A stretch of DNA of 5,010 nucleotides from a bacterium. Its GTDB lineage: Bacteria; Dependentiae; Babeliae; Babeliales; RVW-14. This document shows positions 1 through 5,010 of this stretch, in pieces. The notes beneath the pieces are model-generated. The model saw only the letters and a program-made list of their open reading frames with translations. It made no database searches and was not told the origin of the DNA. The stretch covers positions 1 through 5,010 of the forward strand of contig RGUK01000139.1 in assembly GCA_010027825.1 (NCBI GenBank). The letters are read 5' to 3'. Position 1 is the first letter of the stretch; every line of letters begins with the position of its first letter. Both the position numbers and the translations under genes were made by a program.

Positions 1-1021
1 CAAAGTGGCGTAACTTCTCTTTGATCTTTTCAGCCCGTTTGGCGGTAACTTCTGCGTCCTCTGCTTCATGCGCATCAGGGGCTGGCTTGGCAAAAAAGCT
101 CGCGTCGGGCAACAAAAACGCCTTGCGCTTTTCAGCATGGTACACATCAAGCACTTTTTCATATGGTACCGCACCATGCTCATCAGCAGCAAACGGATTT
201 ACATGCAGCCGCGTGTTAGGCAAGCGGTTAAAAGTTGCTTTCAAAAACTGTGTTGGCGATGGTTCGCGGTGCACGGGCACTTGCGCTAGCTTGCTCTCCA
301 GTGCAGGCGATGGCGCCTGCTCACTGCCTTGTTCTTCTTCAAAGGCGGCTACTTTTGTTGCACCCGCTGCAAGCAATACATCGGCAAAATCATCAGTCGC
401 TTCTTGTTGCTTAACCGCAGGGCGCCAGGAAAAAATTGCACGCATCCGCACCGCACAGGCACCCAGCATGCGCATCATATGTTGCTGAAGAGTCCTCGCC
501 GCGCGCAGAACCAGGGGCATCAGCGGCACCTGCAACAAGATAACCAGCTGCACCCACACCAATGACCAGCTCAATAAAAGCGACCCGGTACCGCCAAGCA
601 GCCACTGCGCTCCCTGCGCCAGCAGGCCACCAACCAAACCGCCCGCGGGGATGGCATGCAAATCGAGATGGTAAAGCCCTCCCAAGGTCGCCACGGTTAG
701 CACGAGCGCAAGAACACGCCCCGCTGTAGGCAGGGGACGGCGTTGCTTTTCTTTGATCAACAGGCGGTAGATCGGCAACACAACCAGGAGCAGCAATGCG
801 TAACACGCACTGCCAAAAAGGTAGAAGAGCAGCCCTGCCAACTGCGCGCCTAGCAGCCCGCACCAGTTAGTGATGGTGCTAGCCTGCGTTGAGAAGTGAA
901 ACAGCGTTGGATCGGCAGGATTAAACGAGATGACAGCAAGCACTACGACGGCCAACAGGCACCAAACCATAATGTGTACCGCCTCGCGACGGTATGGCGT
1001 TTTTTCTTTTTTTAGCATCAT
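1..1021 (-). CDS. ftsK: DNA translocase FtsK/SpoIIIE family, N-terminal part (runs off the left edge)
   Basis: Reading the minus strand from the ATG at 1021 gives 340 codons with no stop before the window edge. FtsK is a septum-anchored, ATP-driven DNA pump that clears chromosome termini during division. Hydrophobic segments lie near residues 14-32, 53-88 (probably two passes), 102-118 and 146-172, matching the family's four-helix membrane domain. The loop after helix 1 has the family signature: NPADPTLF, then NWCGLLGAQLAGLLFYLFG at 52-70. A polar, acidic linker of about 110 residues follows. Residues 300-340 (KAFLLPDASFF, then an EKIKEKLRHF helix) resemble the start of the FtsK alpha domain. 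The Walker ATPase and the DNA-reading gamma domain would lie beyond position 1. A second ATG follows directly at 1018. An AGGGGGG ribosome site (1030-1036) sits 8 bases before the first ATG, so I chose that one. The family call rests on the membrane domain and linker pattern. Confidence 0.85.
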   Translation of the reverse strand, partial: MMLKKEKTPYRREAVHIMVWCLLAVVVLAVISFNPADPTLFHFSTQASTITNWCGLLGAQLAGLLFYLFGSACYALLLLVVLPIYRLLIKEKQRRPLPTAGRVLALVLTVATLGGLYHLDLHAIPAGGLVGGLLAQGAQWLLGGTGSLLLSWSLVWVQLVILLQVPLMPLVLRAARTLQQHMMRMLGACAVRMRAIFSWRPAVKQQEATDDFADVLLAAGATKVAAFEEEQGSEQAPSPALESKLAQVPVHREPSPTQFLKATFNRLPNTRLHVNPFAADEHGAVPYEKVLDVYHAEKRKAFLLPDASFFAKPAPDAHEAEDAEVTAKRAEKIKEKLRHF

Positions 1022-1082
1022 CCCTTGTTCCCCCCTATGGATTCTACTTTCGCTCTTGATCCCTACATTTTGGGTGTAGCCC

Positions 1083-1129
1083 GTTCGTGGTAGTCCTGAG
1101 CCTGACGAAGGATCGAACCATGAACAATC
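1083..1129 (+). repeat. REP-like palindromic repeat, unit A1 (long form)
   Basis: The core GTCCTGAGC at 1093-1101 followed by GACGAAGGAT is imperfectly palindromic (TCCT pairs with AGGA, and outer TGGT with ACCA). Bases 1084-1129 recur in inverted orientation at 2246-2291 with 43 of 46 matches. The unit forms a head-to-head pair with A2: GTCCTGAGC here is the exact complement of GCTCAGGAC at 1157-1165, so the pair could fold into one larger hairpin. Units of this kind are usually dispersed, noncoding and intergenic. A role in mRNA 3'-end protection or termination after uppP is inference. Confidence 0.8.
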
Positions 1130-1144
1130 CGCCAAAGGCTGCTC

Positions 1145-1172
1145 ATCCTGCGACAAGCTCAGGACGAACGAA
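1145..1172 (-). repeat. REP-like palindromic repeat, unit A2
   Basis: On the minus strand this reads TTCGTTCGTCCTGAGC followed by TTGTCGCAGGAT. This is the same core as unit A1 in the opposite orientation. TCCT at 1146-1149 and AGGA at 1161-1164 form its own short stem. Only 15 bases separate it from A1, which gives a composite element of about 90 bases. Confidence 0.75.
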
Positions 1173-1250
1173 TGACGAAACAGGCCCACGGAAACACCGA
1201 CCCTCTTAACCCTACGCCGATTCCTCATCCCCCAGCAAGCATCCCGCGTA

Positions 1251-2093
1251 TCAGCCGCCAACAAGGCCGAGCACAAGAGCAACCAGAAATGGCAGCAGCA
1301 GGTAAGAGCCCAGGAGCCAGGCGCGGCCGGTAACGAAGGCTCGCTGCACCAAGGCCAGGCACCCATAGCTAATCACGGCAGCAAGGACACACGCCAGCAC
1401 CATGCCCGGCTGAAGCAAGAGCCACGCCCCCTGCTTGATGATGCAGCCCCCCACCCCATGGATAATGCTTGCTGCAAACATCAAGGGCATAAATATGAAC
1501 CACGACCATTGCATAGCGCGACGCGGCGAAAGGCCAACCAACATGCCAACCACCGTGGTAGCTGCAAAGCGCGATATGCCCGGCAACATAGCACCTACCT
1601 GCGCAAGGGCAATAAGCACCACCGCATGTGGATGGATTGCACGCTGACGGCCGAACAGGAGCAGAAGCGCGGTGGCGAAAAACCCCAGAGCCAGCCACAG
1701 CGGATGCGTCAACAAGGCATTGAGCCCCAGCCCTTCCTTAAGTAAGAAGTAACCGCCGGCGGTGATCACCATGGTTAAGGCCGCATTCCCAGTCAAGCGC
1801 AGACAAAGGCGCAGTAGCCGCACCTGCATGCACGTAAGCCGCGCACCCCTTCCCCACCGCAGTGCTATGGCAAGCAGGCGCCGTGGCCAGGCAAGCCACA
1901 CGGCACGAAAAAAGAGGGCAACAACCAGGAAGGTGTACAGATGCAAAAATTCATCAAAGTAATGCGGCTGCACCGGCAATGGCAGCCCTACCTGGGCGGC
2001 CAGCAGCTCTGCCAGACGCAGGTGGCCGGAGGAGCTGATGGGGAGGACTTCGGCGATAATTTGTATAACGGCAAGGAGGATGAGTGAGTTCAT
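1251..2093 (-). CDS. uppP: Undecaprenyl-diphosphatase (BacA/UppP family)
   Basis: The 280-residue integral membrane protein hydrolyses undecaprenyl diphosphate to the monophosphate, recycling the lipid carrier for peptidoglycan and other surface polymers. Family members are also linked to bacitracin resistance. Both signature regions are visible. Residues 11-24 hold the (E/Q)xxxE motif as Q11 and E15, then LPISSSGH with S21 and H24, the equivalents of E. coli E17, E21, S27 and H30. Residues 171-179 read PGISRFAAT, matching PGxSRSxxT with S174, R175 and T179 kept but Phe176 in place of the second Ser. FDEFLHLYTFL at 46-56 and the GLSPRRAMQWSWFIFMPLM stretch at 187-205 also fit the family. Length is slightly above the usual 260-275. 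The ATG at 2093 has only a weak AGCAGG upstream; the conserved first motif begins ten residues in, so no later start is plausible. A TATAAA on the minus strand (2115-2120) may be its -10 box, without a good -35 box. Confidence 0.93.
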   Translation of the reverse strand: MNSLILLAVIQIIAEVLPISSSGHLRLAELLAAQVGLPLPVQPHYFDEFLHLYTFLVVALFFRAVWLAWPRRLLAIALRWGRGARLTCMQVRLLRLCLRLTGNAALTMVITAGGYFLLKEGLGLNALLTHPLWLALGFFATALLLLFGRQRAIHPHAVVLIALAQVGAMLPGISRFAATTVVGMLVGLSPRRAMQWSWFIFMPLMFAASIIHGVGGCIIKQGAWLLLQPGMVLACVLAAVISYGCLALVQRAFVTGRAWLLGSYLLLPFLVALVLGLVGG

Positions 2094-2141
2094 TAAGTAA
2101 CCTGCTCAGCTAAGTTTATAAGGCCGTTCCTCGATGTTGCT

Positions 2142-2167
2142 TCCTGCTACGCCACGGCTACGCAGGA
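2142..2167. repeat. Short hairpin, possible second repeat family
   Basis: TCCTGC at 2142-2147 pairs with GCAGGA at 2162-2167 around a 14-base loop. GCTACGC also occurs twice inside the element. It lies in the presumed 5' side of the uppP transcript, about 50 bases from the start codon. It resembles the dispersed palindromes seen in intergenic DNA of some intracellular bacteria, but no second copy is present in this window, so its repeat status is unproven. Confidence 0.45.
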
Positions 2168-2198
2168 CGCGGCGGGATGAGCGGAACCGTTTGCAATC

Positions 2199-2226
2199 GT
2201 TCGCCCTGAGCACCGTCGAAGGGTGG
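2199..2226 (+). repeat. REP-like palindromic repeat, unit B1 (diverged)
   Basis: The core reads GTTCGCCCTGAGC, then ACCGTCGAAGGGT, a diverged copy of the unit at 1083. GCCCTGAGC at 2203-2211 complements GCTCAGGAC at 2274-2282 with one mismatch, so B1 and B2 form a head-to-head pair like A1 and A2. Confidence 0.7.
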
Positions 2227-2245
2227 GCAGTCCTCATTTTACCAT

Positions 2246-2291
2246 GATTGTTCGTGGTTCGATCCTTCGTCAGGCTCAGGACTGCCACAAA
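2246..2291 (-). repeat. REP-like palindromic repeat, unit B2 (long form)
   Basis: Read on the minus strand, this is a 46-base copy of 1084-1129 with three differences, all transitions. It is therefore inverted relative to unit A1, with uppP lying between the two. AGGACTGCC at 2278-2286 also complements GGCAGTCCT at 2226-2234 just beyond unit B1, so the B pair can form an extended stem. It lies upstream of both divergent genes. Confidence 0.8.
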
Positions 2292-2413
2292 CGACTTTAC
2301 AATTACCAAATGCCTCAGATGCATGGATCACACAACCTATACTATTGACAGCATCTTTGCATCTTTGACATCGTTGAACACAGCATCGGGCAATGCTAAA
2401 ACACAGCCTATCG

Positions 2414-2460
2414 CAATTCTGTATAGTTCGTAAGTTTAACGTATCATTGTTAAATGAGGT
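2414..2460 (+). promoter_or_regulatory. Putative -10 box, conserved leader and ribosome site of the first envelope gene
   Basis: CAATTC at 2414-2419 stands eight bases before a TATAGT -10-like hexamer (2422-2427), the same arrangement as at 4245-4258 upstream of the paralog. After it come AACGTAT (2438-2444), TGTTAAAT (2448-2455) and the ribosome site GAGGT (2456-2460), followed by ACG. GAGGT ends six bases before the ATG at 2467. The -35 position holds only AAAACA, a poor match. Support comes from similarity between the two leaders, not from a consensus promoter. Confidence 0.5.
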
Positions 2461-2466
2461 ACGTTC

Positions 2467-3915
2467 ATGAAGCAATTTAGTACAAAACTGCTCCTGGCGC
2501 TACTCGCGTTAAGCGCGAGCCAGGTGCATGCCGTGCGCTACACCAATAAAACGCACGTAACCTTCCGCCCGCAAGGCGAAAATCTGGTAATCGAACATGC
2601 CCTTGCCGATCACCTGCGCTATTCAAAAGACACCAATGCCTGGCATGGAAAGATCTCCGCAAGCGCGTTCTATCAACGTTCTGAAAACAACCGCGGCCTT
2701 GCTCGTCTGATGCTGTTTGGGGGCAAAGATGCGGTCAGCTTTAAGCGTGGCGTTGCCGCAAACCCTGTTACCCCCGCAGGCTCTCTCGACCTTGACTTAG
2801 GTTATCTAGTGCACAACAACGCCGCTGCTGCCGCCCCTGCAACAGACGAAACTGCAACGCTCAAACTCTCGCCAGAACGCACGACCTACGGTATGCGCTT
2901 TGATTATCATCACGACCTAGGCAATATTTTCAAAGGCTTAGAGGTACACGCGTACGCACCGGTGGTTGAAATGCGCCACCACCTCAACCGCATCGTTTCT
3001 GGTTCAACAAATGCTGTACAACAAAATGCCGATAACTATTTTACTGGCAAGCTACAAGCAACGGGTGGTAACAGCAATCAAGATTACTTGCGCAAAGCCA
3101 TTCTAATTGACCAGCGTGCGGTGGGCATAGCTGACCTGGAGCTTGAGCTTAACTATGCGCTCATGTGCCGCTCCTGGGGATGCATACAGCTGGGCCTTGG
3201 CGCCACAGTTCCTACGGGCAACACACCTGATGGCACCTACGCCTTCCAGCCAATTTATGGCAATGGTCATCACTACGCCATTGGCGCTCAAGCAGGCATG
3301 CACGCCCAAGTGCATGCATGGCGCGAGCAGCGTTTATCATTTCAAGCAAACGCACGTTACCGTTATCTTTTTGAAGGAAAAGAAACCAGAACGCTGGGCA
3401 TCAACAACAGAGATTTTGGCCAATACCTTCTACTGGGAACGGTAGGCGCAGCAGCAAACAGCATGCTCACACCCGCAGCCAACGTCCTCACTATGCCTGT
3501 TGACGTTACCCCAGGACACCAGTTTGATGCGCTGGCTGGCTTCTCATACTCTTGGCGCAAGTTAGCAATCGATGCTGGCTACAACTTCTTCTACCGCCAA
3601 CGCGAAGGCGTGCGCCTGCGTGAAGCCTTCACCGATGGTGTGTACAAAATAGCCAAAAGAAGGTTTGACACAGCCGCTGGCGCCGGATTTCTTGCTGCTG
3701 ATGGCGAAGCAACGGTCAATCAGGCTGACCTTGACCTGAATGCAGCACGCGATGAAAATAACTTGTCGCACAGCGTCTACGCATCGGTAGGCTTGGTAAT
3801 GAATGAAGCCGCAACGCCAGTCGTAGTTGGCGTGGGTGGCTCCTACGAGTTTGCTGCACGCAACAACGCCTTGGAACAGTGGACGGTGTGGGCCAAGACT
3901 GGCATCAGCTTCTAA
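2467..3915 (+). CDS. Putative outer-membrane beta-barrel protein (paralog family, complete copy)
   Basis: I do not recognise a named family. The 482-residue product starts with a signal peptide: a Lys-containing n-region, a Leu-rich core at 8-15 and probable cleavage after VHA at 20-22, so export is well supported. The mature part is rich in alternating polar/hydrophobic strands, such as SLDLDLGYLV (106-115), IADLELELNYAL (221-232), HSVYASVGLVM (435-445) and VVVGVGGSYEF (452-462). It ends in WTVWAKTGISF; an aromatic C-terminal residue after alternating hydrophobics is the usual mark for barrel insertion. An Ala-rich stretch at 119-125 and Asn/Gln-rich segments at 180-206 look like surface loops. 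C234 and C239 (CRSWGC) are close enough for a small loop disulfide. Residues 141-169 align with 153-181 of the downstream paralog at 14 of 29 identical positions. GAGGT six bases before the ATG supports the start, and a strong terminator follows. A porin or adhesin role is possible but unproven. Confidence 0.8.
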   Translation: MKQFSTKLLLALLALSASQVHAVRYTNKTHVTFRPQGENLVIEHALADHLRYSKDTNAWHGKISASAFYQRSENNRGLARLMLFGGKDAVSFKRGVAANPVTPAGSLDLDLGYLVHNNAAAAAPATDETATLKLSPERTTYGMRFDYHHDLGNIFKGLEVHAYAPVVEMRHHLNRIVSGSTNAVQQNADNYFTGKLQATGGNSNQDYLRKAILIDQRAVGIADLELELNYALMCRSWGCIQLGLGATVPTGNTPDGTYAFQPIYGNGHHYAIGAQAGMHAQVHAWREQRLSFQANARYRYLFEGKETRTLGINNRDFGQYLLLGTVGAAANSMLTPAANVLTMPVDVTPGHQFDALAGFSYSWRKLAIDAGYNFFYRQREGVRLREAFTDGVYKIAKRRFDTAAGAGFLAADGEATVNQADLDLNAARDENNLSHSVYASVGLVMNEAATPVVVGVGGSYEFAARNNALEQWTVWAKTGISF

Positions 3916-3936
3916 TTTTTTCACGATGACTTTTGC

Positions 3937-3972
3937 AAAAGCCGTTCGCGACCTGGCGAGCGGCTTTTTTTT
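3937..3972 (+). terminator. Rho-independent terminator
   Basis: AAAAGCCGTTCGC (3937-3949) pairs with GCGAGCGGCTTTT (3956-3968) through 13 pairs including one G-T wobble, around a 6-base loop (GACCTG). The T run occupies 3965-3972. It begins 21 bases after the stop codon at 3913-3915 and closes the transcript, so the downstream paralog must have its own promoter. Confidence 0.92.
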
Positions 3973-4228
3973 CGAGCATAATCGAAGAAAAAATAATGCC
4001 TAAAACTGCATGCACACACGCGCCGCGAAGTCAACAAAAAAAACTTGCTATGTCACCCCACATTCGCTAACCTGATTCCACTCGAATATCATTGCACCTT
4101 GAGGAGAGAAAAAGCTTGTCACCATGCGTGTGCTACATCACACACGCACGCGATGCAGGAATCAGACGTGCAACGAGTAAAAAAAGAGAGAAGAGAGGAG
4201 GTCAGGCAAGAGCAATCTAACATTCTTA
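3973..4228. other. Intergenic region upstream of the second paralog, no gene seen
   Basis: Most of the gap between the terminator and the next promoter-like site lacks a credible gene. An 8-bp stem (TGCGTGTG at 4125-4132 with CACACGCA at 4141-4148, loop of eight bases) is present without a T run. A purine-only stretch covers 4179-4201. An open frame over 4045-4257 has low-complexity, His/Arg/Glu-rich content and no ribosome site, and is not called. The region is more AT-rich than the uppP and ftsK genes. Confidence 0.5.
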
Positions 4229-4258
4229 TTGACAAATCTATTTCCAATTCGCAATAGT
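4229..4258 (+). promoter_or_regulatory. Putative sigma-70-type promoter of the second paralog
   Basis: A perfect TTGACA (4229-4234) lies 18 bases before AATAGT (4253-4258), a four-of-six match to TATAAT. CAATTC at 4245-4250 stands at the same distance from the -10 box as in the first paralog's upstream region. With the terminator at 3937-3972 isolating this gene, a promoter is expected in this interval. Confidence 0.5.
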
Positions 4259-4266
4259 GAACCTAT

Positions 4267-4283
4267 GCAGTTATCAGAACTGC
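4267..4283 (+). promoter_or_regulatory. Leader stem-loop upstream of the second paralog
   Basis: GCAGTT (4267-4272) and AACTGC (4278-4283) form a perfect 6-bp inverted repeat around ATCAG. It starts about nine bases after the putative -10 box, so it would be at the very 5' end of the mRNA or act as a DNA operator. The first paralog's shorter leader has no counterpart. Confidence 0.4.
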
Positions 4284-4301
4284 GAAGTAGTAGGTAGTTA
4301 C

Positions 4302-4332
4302 AACGTATAACATACTGTTACATGTGTGAGGT
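4302..4332 (+). promoter_or_regulatory. Conserved leader motif and ribosome site of the second paralog
   Basis: AACGTAT (4302-4308), TGTTACAT (4316-4323) and GAGGTACG (4328-4335) occur in the same order as AACGTAT, TGTTAAAT and GAGGTACG before the first paralog. The GAGGT ribosome site at 4328-4332 stands nine bases from the ATG at 4342, which fixes that start over the second in-frame ATG at 4351. Confidence 0.6.
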
Positions 4333-4341
4333 ACGACAATT

Positions 4342-4983
4342 ATGAATAAAATGTTAAAGAGCCTCCTGGTTGCTGCGCTGACGTTAAGCGCCGCACAAGT
4401 GAAGGCAGACTCGGCCAGCAACACCAACAGAACCTTTTTGATGCCTCGCGCTCAAGGTGTTAACGCTCCTCTTGCTTGGACAACCTTTGGCGAACTGGTT
4501 GACCGCGATGCAAAAGACAAGTTCGGCGCCACGTTTGAAGCAACGGGCTTTTGGCAACAGTCGACCAACGGCTCAGAGCAAGGTAAGTACTTCTTGATCA
4601 AGAACAAGTCCACCGTTGCACTGCCAACAGCAGCCTCTGCAGCCGCTGCAACCGCTGTTAACGCTTCGACAGCGGATTTTGACTATGGCTACATGATTCA
4701 CAGCGTAACTCAAGGCGTTGCTTTCGCTGCGGTAGGTGACGCAACCGTCGCGGCTAACACTGGCGCATCTCTTTCCTTAGACCCACGCCAAGAAGTGTGG
4801 GGCCTCCAACTCGATTACCATCAGGATTTGCGCAAGTTAGTCAAGGGGCTTTACCTGCATGCTAATTTGCCTGTAGTCAACGTTGAAAACGACCCACGCT
4901 TGGGTGTAAAAGAAGCTACCGCTGCTGCCATAGAATCCCTCCAAAAACGCGCCCTCCTTTGGGACGCAATCGTGGCAAATTAA
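4342..4983 (+). CDS. Putative secreted envelope protein, short paralog of the upstream beta-barrel gene (possibly truncated)
   Basis: The 213-residue product starts with a signal peptide (Leu/Ala core at 8-18, probable cleavage after VKA at 20-22) of the same length as that of the upstream paralog. Shared blocks in order are TNRTF near 28 (TNKTH in the paralog), a strand at 61-71 (FGATFEATGFW), DFDYGYMIHS at 112-121 (DLDLGYLVHN in the paralog), and WGLQLDYHQDLRKLVKGL onward at 153-181. An Ala-rich insert lies at 96-108. Similarity fades after about residue 182. The last 30 residues look helical (EATAAAIESLQKRALLWDAIVAN) and have no barrel strand or terminal aromatic residue. The protein therefore corresponds to roughly the first 40% of a full barrel. 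It could be a frameshifted or nonsense-truncated copy, or a genuine short form. Only 27 bases follow the stop, so the window cannot decide. Start choice rests on GAGGT nine bases upstream and on signal-peptide placement. Confidence 0.7.
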   Translation: MNKMLKSLLVAALTLSAAQVKADSASNTNRTFLMPRAQGVNAPLAWTTFGELVDRDAKDKFGATFEATGFWQQSTNGSEQGKYFLIKNKSTVALPTAASAAAATAVNASTADFDYGYMIHSVTQGVAFAAVGDATVAANTGASLSLDPRQEVWGLQLDYHQDLRKLVKGLYLHANLPVVNVENDPRLGVKEATAAAIESLQKRALLWDAIVAN

Positions 4984-5010
4984 ATTCCCAATTCTCAAAC
5001 CGATTGAAAA

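Larger units (their letters stand above)
1022..1250. other. Intergenic region between uppP and ftsK
   Basis: The 229 bases between the uppP stop and the ftsK start contain no credible gene. Most of the middle is a pair of inverted REP-like repeats (1083-1129 and 1145-1172). A weak 5-bp hairpin (CTACA at 1063-1067 with TGTAG at 1075-1079) lies between the repeats and ftsK. A TAGAAT hexamer on the minus strand (1041-1046) could be a -10 box for ftsK, but no good -35 box stands at the right distance. I saw no T-rich intrinsic terminator after uppP. Confidence 0.6.
2094..2466. other. Divergent intergenic region between uppP and the first envelope gene
   Basis: This 373-base gap separates the minus-strand uppP from the plus-strand envelope gene. 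From left to right it holds a hairpin (2142-2167), two REP-like units in inverted orientation (2199-2226 and 2246-2291), an AT-richer stretch with a tandem 8-base repeat (GCATCTTT at 2351-2358 and 2359-2366), and the promoter and leader of the plus-strand gene. A small AGCAT/ATGCT hairpin lies at 2382-2397. I saw no tRNA, small RNA with a clear fold, or credible coding frame. Confidence 0.6.

Noticed and set aside
21..488. 155-codon open frame on the plus strand
   Set aside because: It is antisense to ftsK, rich in Ser, Ala and Cys, and has no ribosome site. It is best explained as an antisense shadow.
411..863. 150-codon open frame on the minus strand
   Set aside because: It overlaps the ftsK frame, which has clear membrane segments and family motifs. 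The rejected frame is Ala/Arg/Gly/Cys-rich with no recognisable pattern, as expected for an out-of-frame shadow in GC-rich DNA.
1083..2291. Repeated units as a CRISPR array or insertion-sequence ends
   Set aside because: The repeats alternate in orientation and lie in separate intergenic regions with no regular spacers. The gene between the long copies is uppP, not a transposase, and no target-site duplication is apparent.
2345..2370. Two perfect TTGACA hexamers (2345-2350 and 2365-2370) as -35 boxes
   Set aside because: Neither has a reasonable -10 hexamer 16-19 bases downstream. The leader comparison points to the TATAGT at 2422-2427 as the -10 element.
4125..4148. 8-bp stem with CACACG repeats as a terminator
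   Set aside because: No T run follows on either strand, and the alternating CA/GT content makes such a stem easy to obtain by chance.
4124..4180. 18-codon frame that could be a leader peptide before the second paralog
   Set aside because: The nearest GGAG-like sequence is too far from the ATG, the frame lies upstream of the putative promoter, and no attenuator-like terminator follows.
4045..4257. 70-codon open frame between the two envelope genes
   Set aside because: There is no ribosome site at its start, the composition is low-complexity, and its end overlaps the promoter-like site of the second paralog.

Overview
The window looks like a piece of a Gram-negative, probably host-associated bacterial chromosome. 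It carries a division translocase, a lipid-carrier phosphatase for wall synthesis, and two paralogous secreted proteins of which the complete one ends like an outer-membrane beta-barrel. The style of the paralogous envelope proteins and the short intergenic palindromes recall Candidatus Dependentiae (TM6) genomes. That placement is from memory of the group and is tentative, because no ribosomal or other strong marker gene is present.

Layout. Positions 1-1021 (minus strand) hold the N-terminal 340 codons of an FtsK/SpoIIIE-type DNA translocase. The frame is open through the left edge, so the motor domain lies outside the window. A 229-base gap (1022-1250) with a pair of REP-like palindromic repeats separates it from uppP (1251-2093, minus strand), which encodes undecaprenyl-diphosphatase. 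A divergent intergenic region (2094-2466) carries a second REP-like pair, a small hairpin and the start signals of the first envelope gene. That gene (2467-3915, plus strand) encodes a 482-residue protein with a signal peptide and a C-terminal Phe, and a strong intrinsic terminator follows it (3937-3972). A 369-base gap without a credible gene leads to a second paralogous gene (4342-4983, plus strand). The second gene has its own promoter-like site, and its frame closes after only 213 codons.

How it fits together. FtsK (septal chromosome segregation) and UppP (recycling of the undecaprenyl carrier for peptidoglycan) are co-directional envelope and division genes, but the repeat-filled gap makes tight operon coupling uncertain. 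The two plus-strand genes are clear paralogs: both have a 22-residue signal peptide and a shared central motif block. They also share a leader sequence upstream of their start codons, which suggests duplication together with common expression signals. The main points for a second look are the 46-base near-identical inverted repeats on either side of uppP, the conserved leader of the paralogs, and the apparent truncation of the second paralog. I saw no CRISPR array, tRNA, rRNA, transposase or other clearly novel system.
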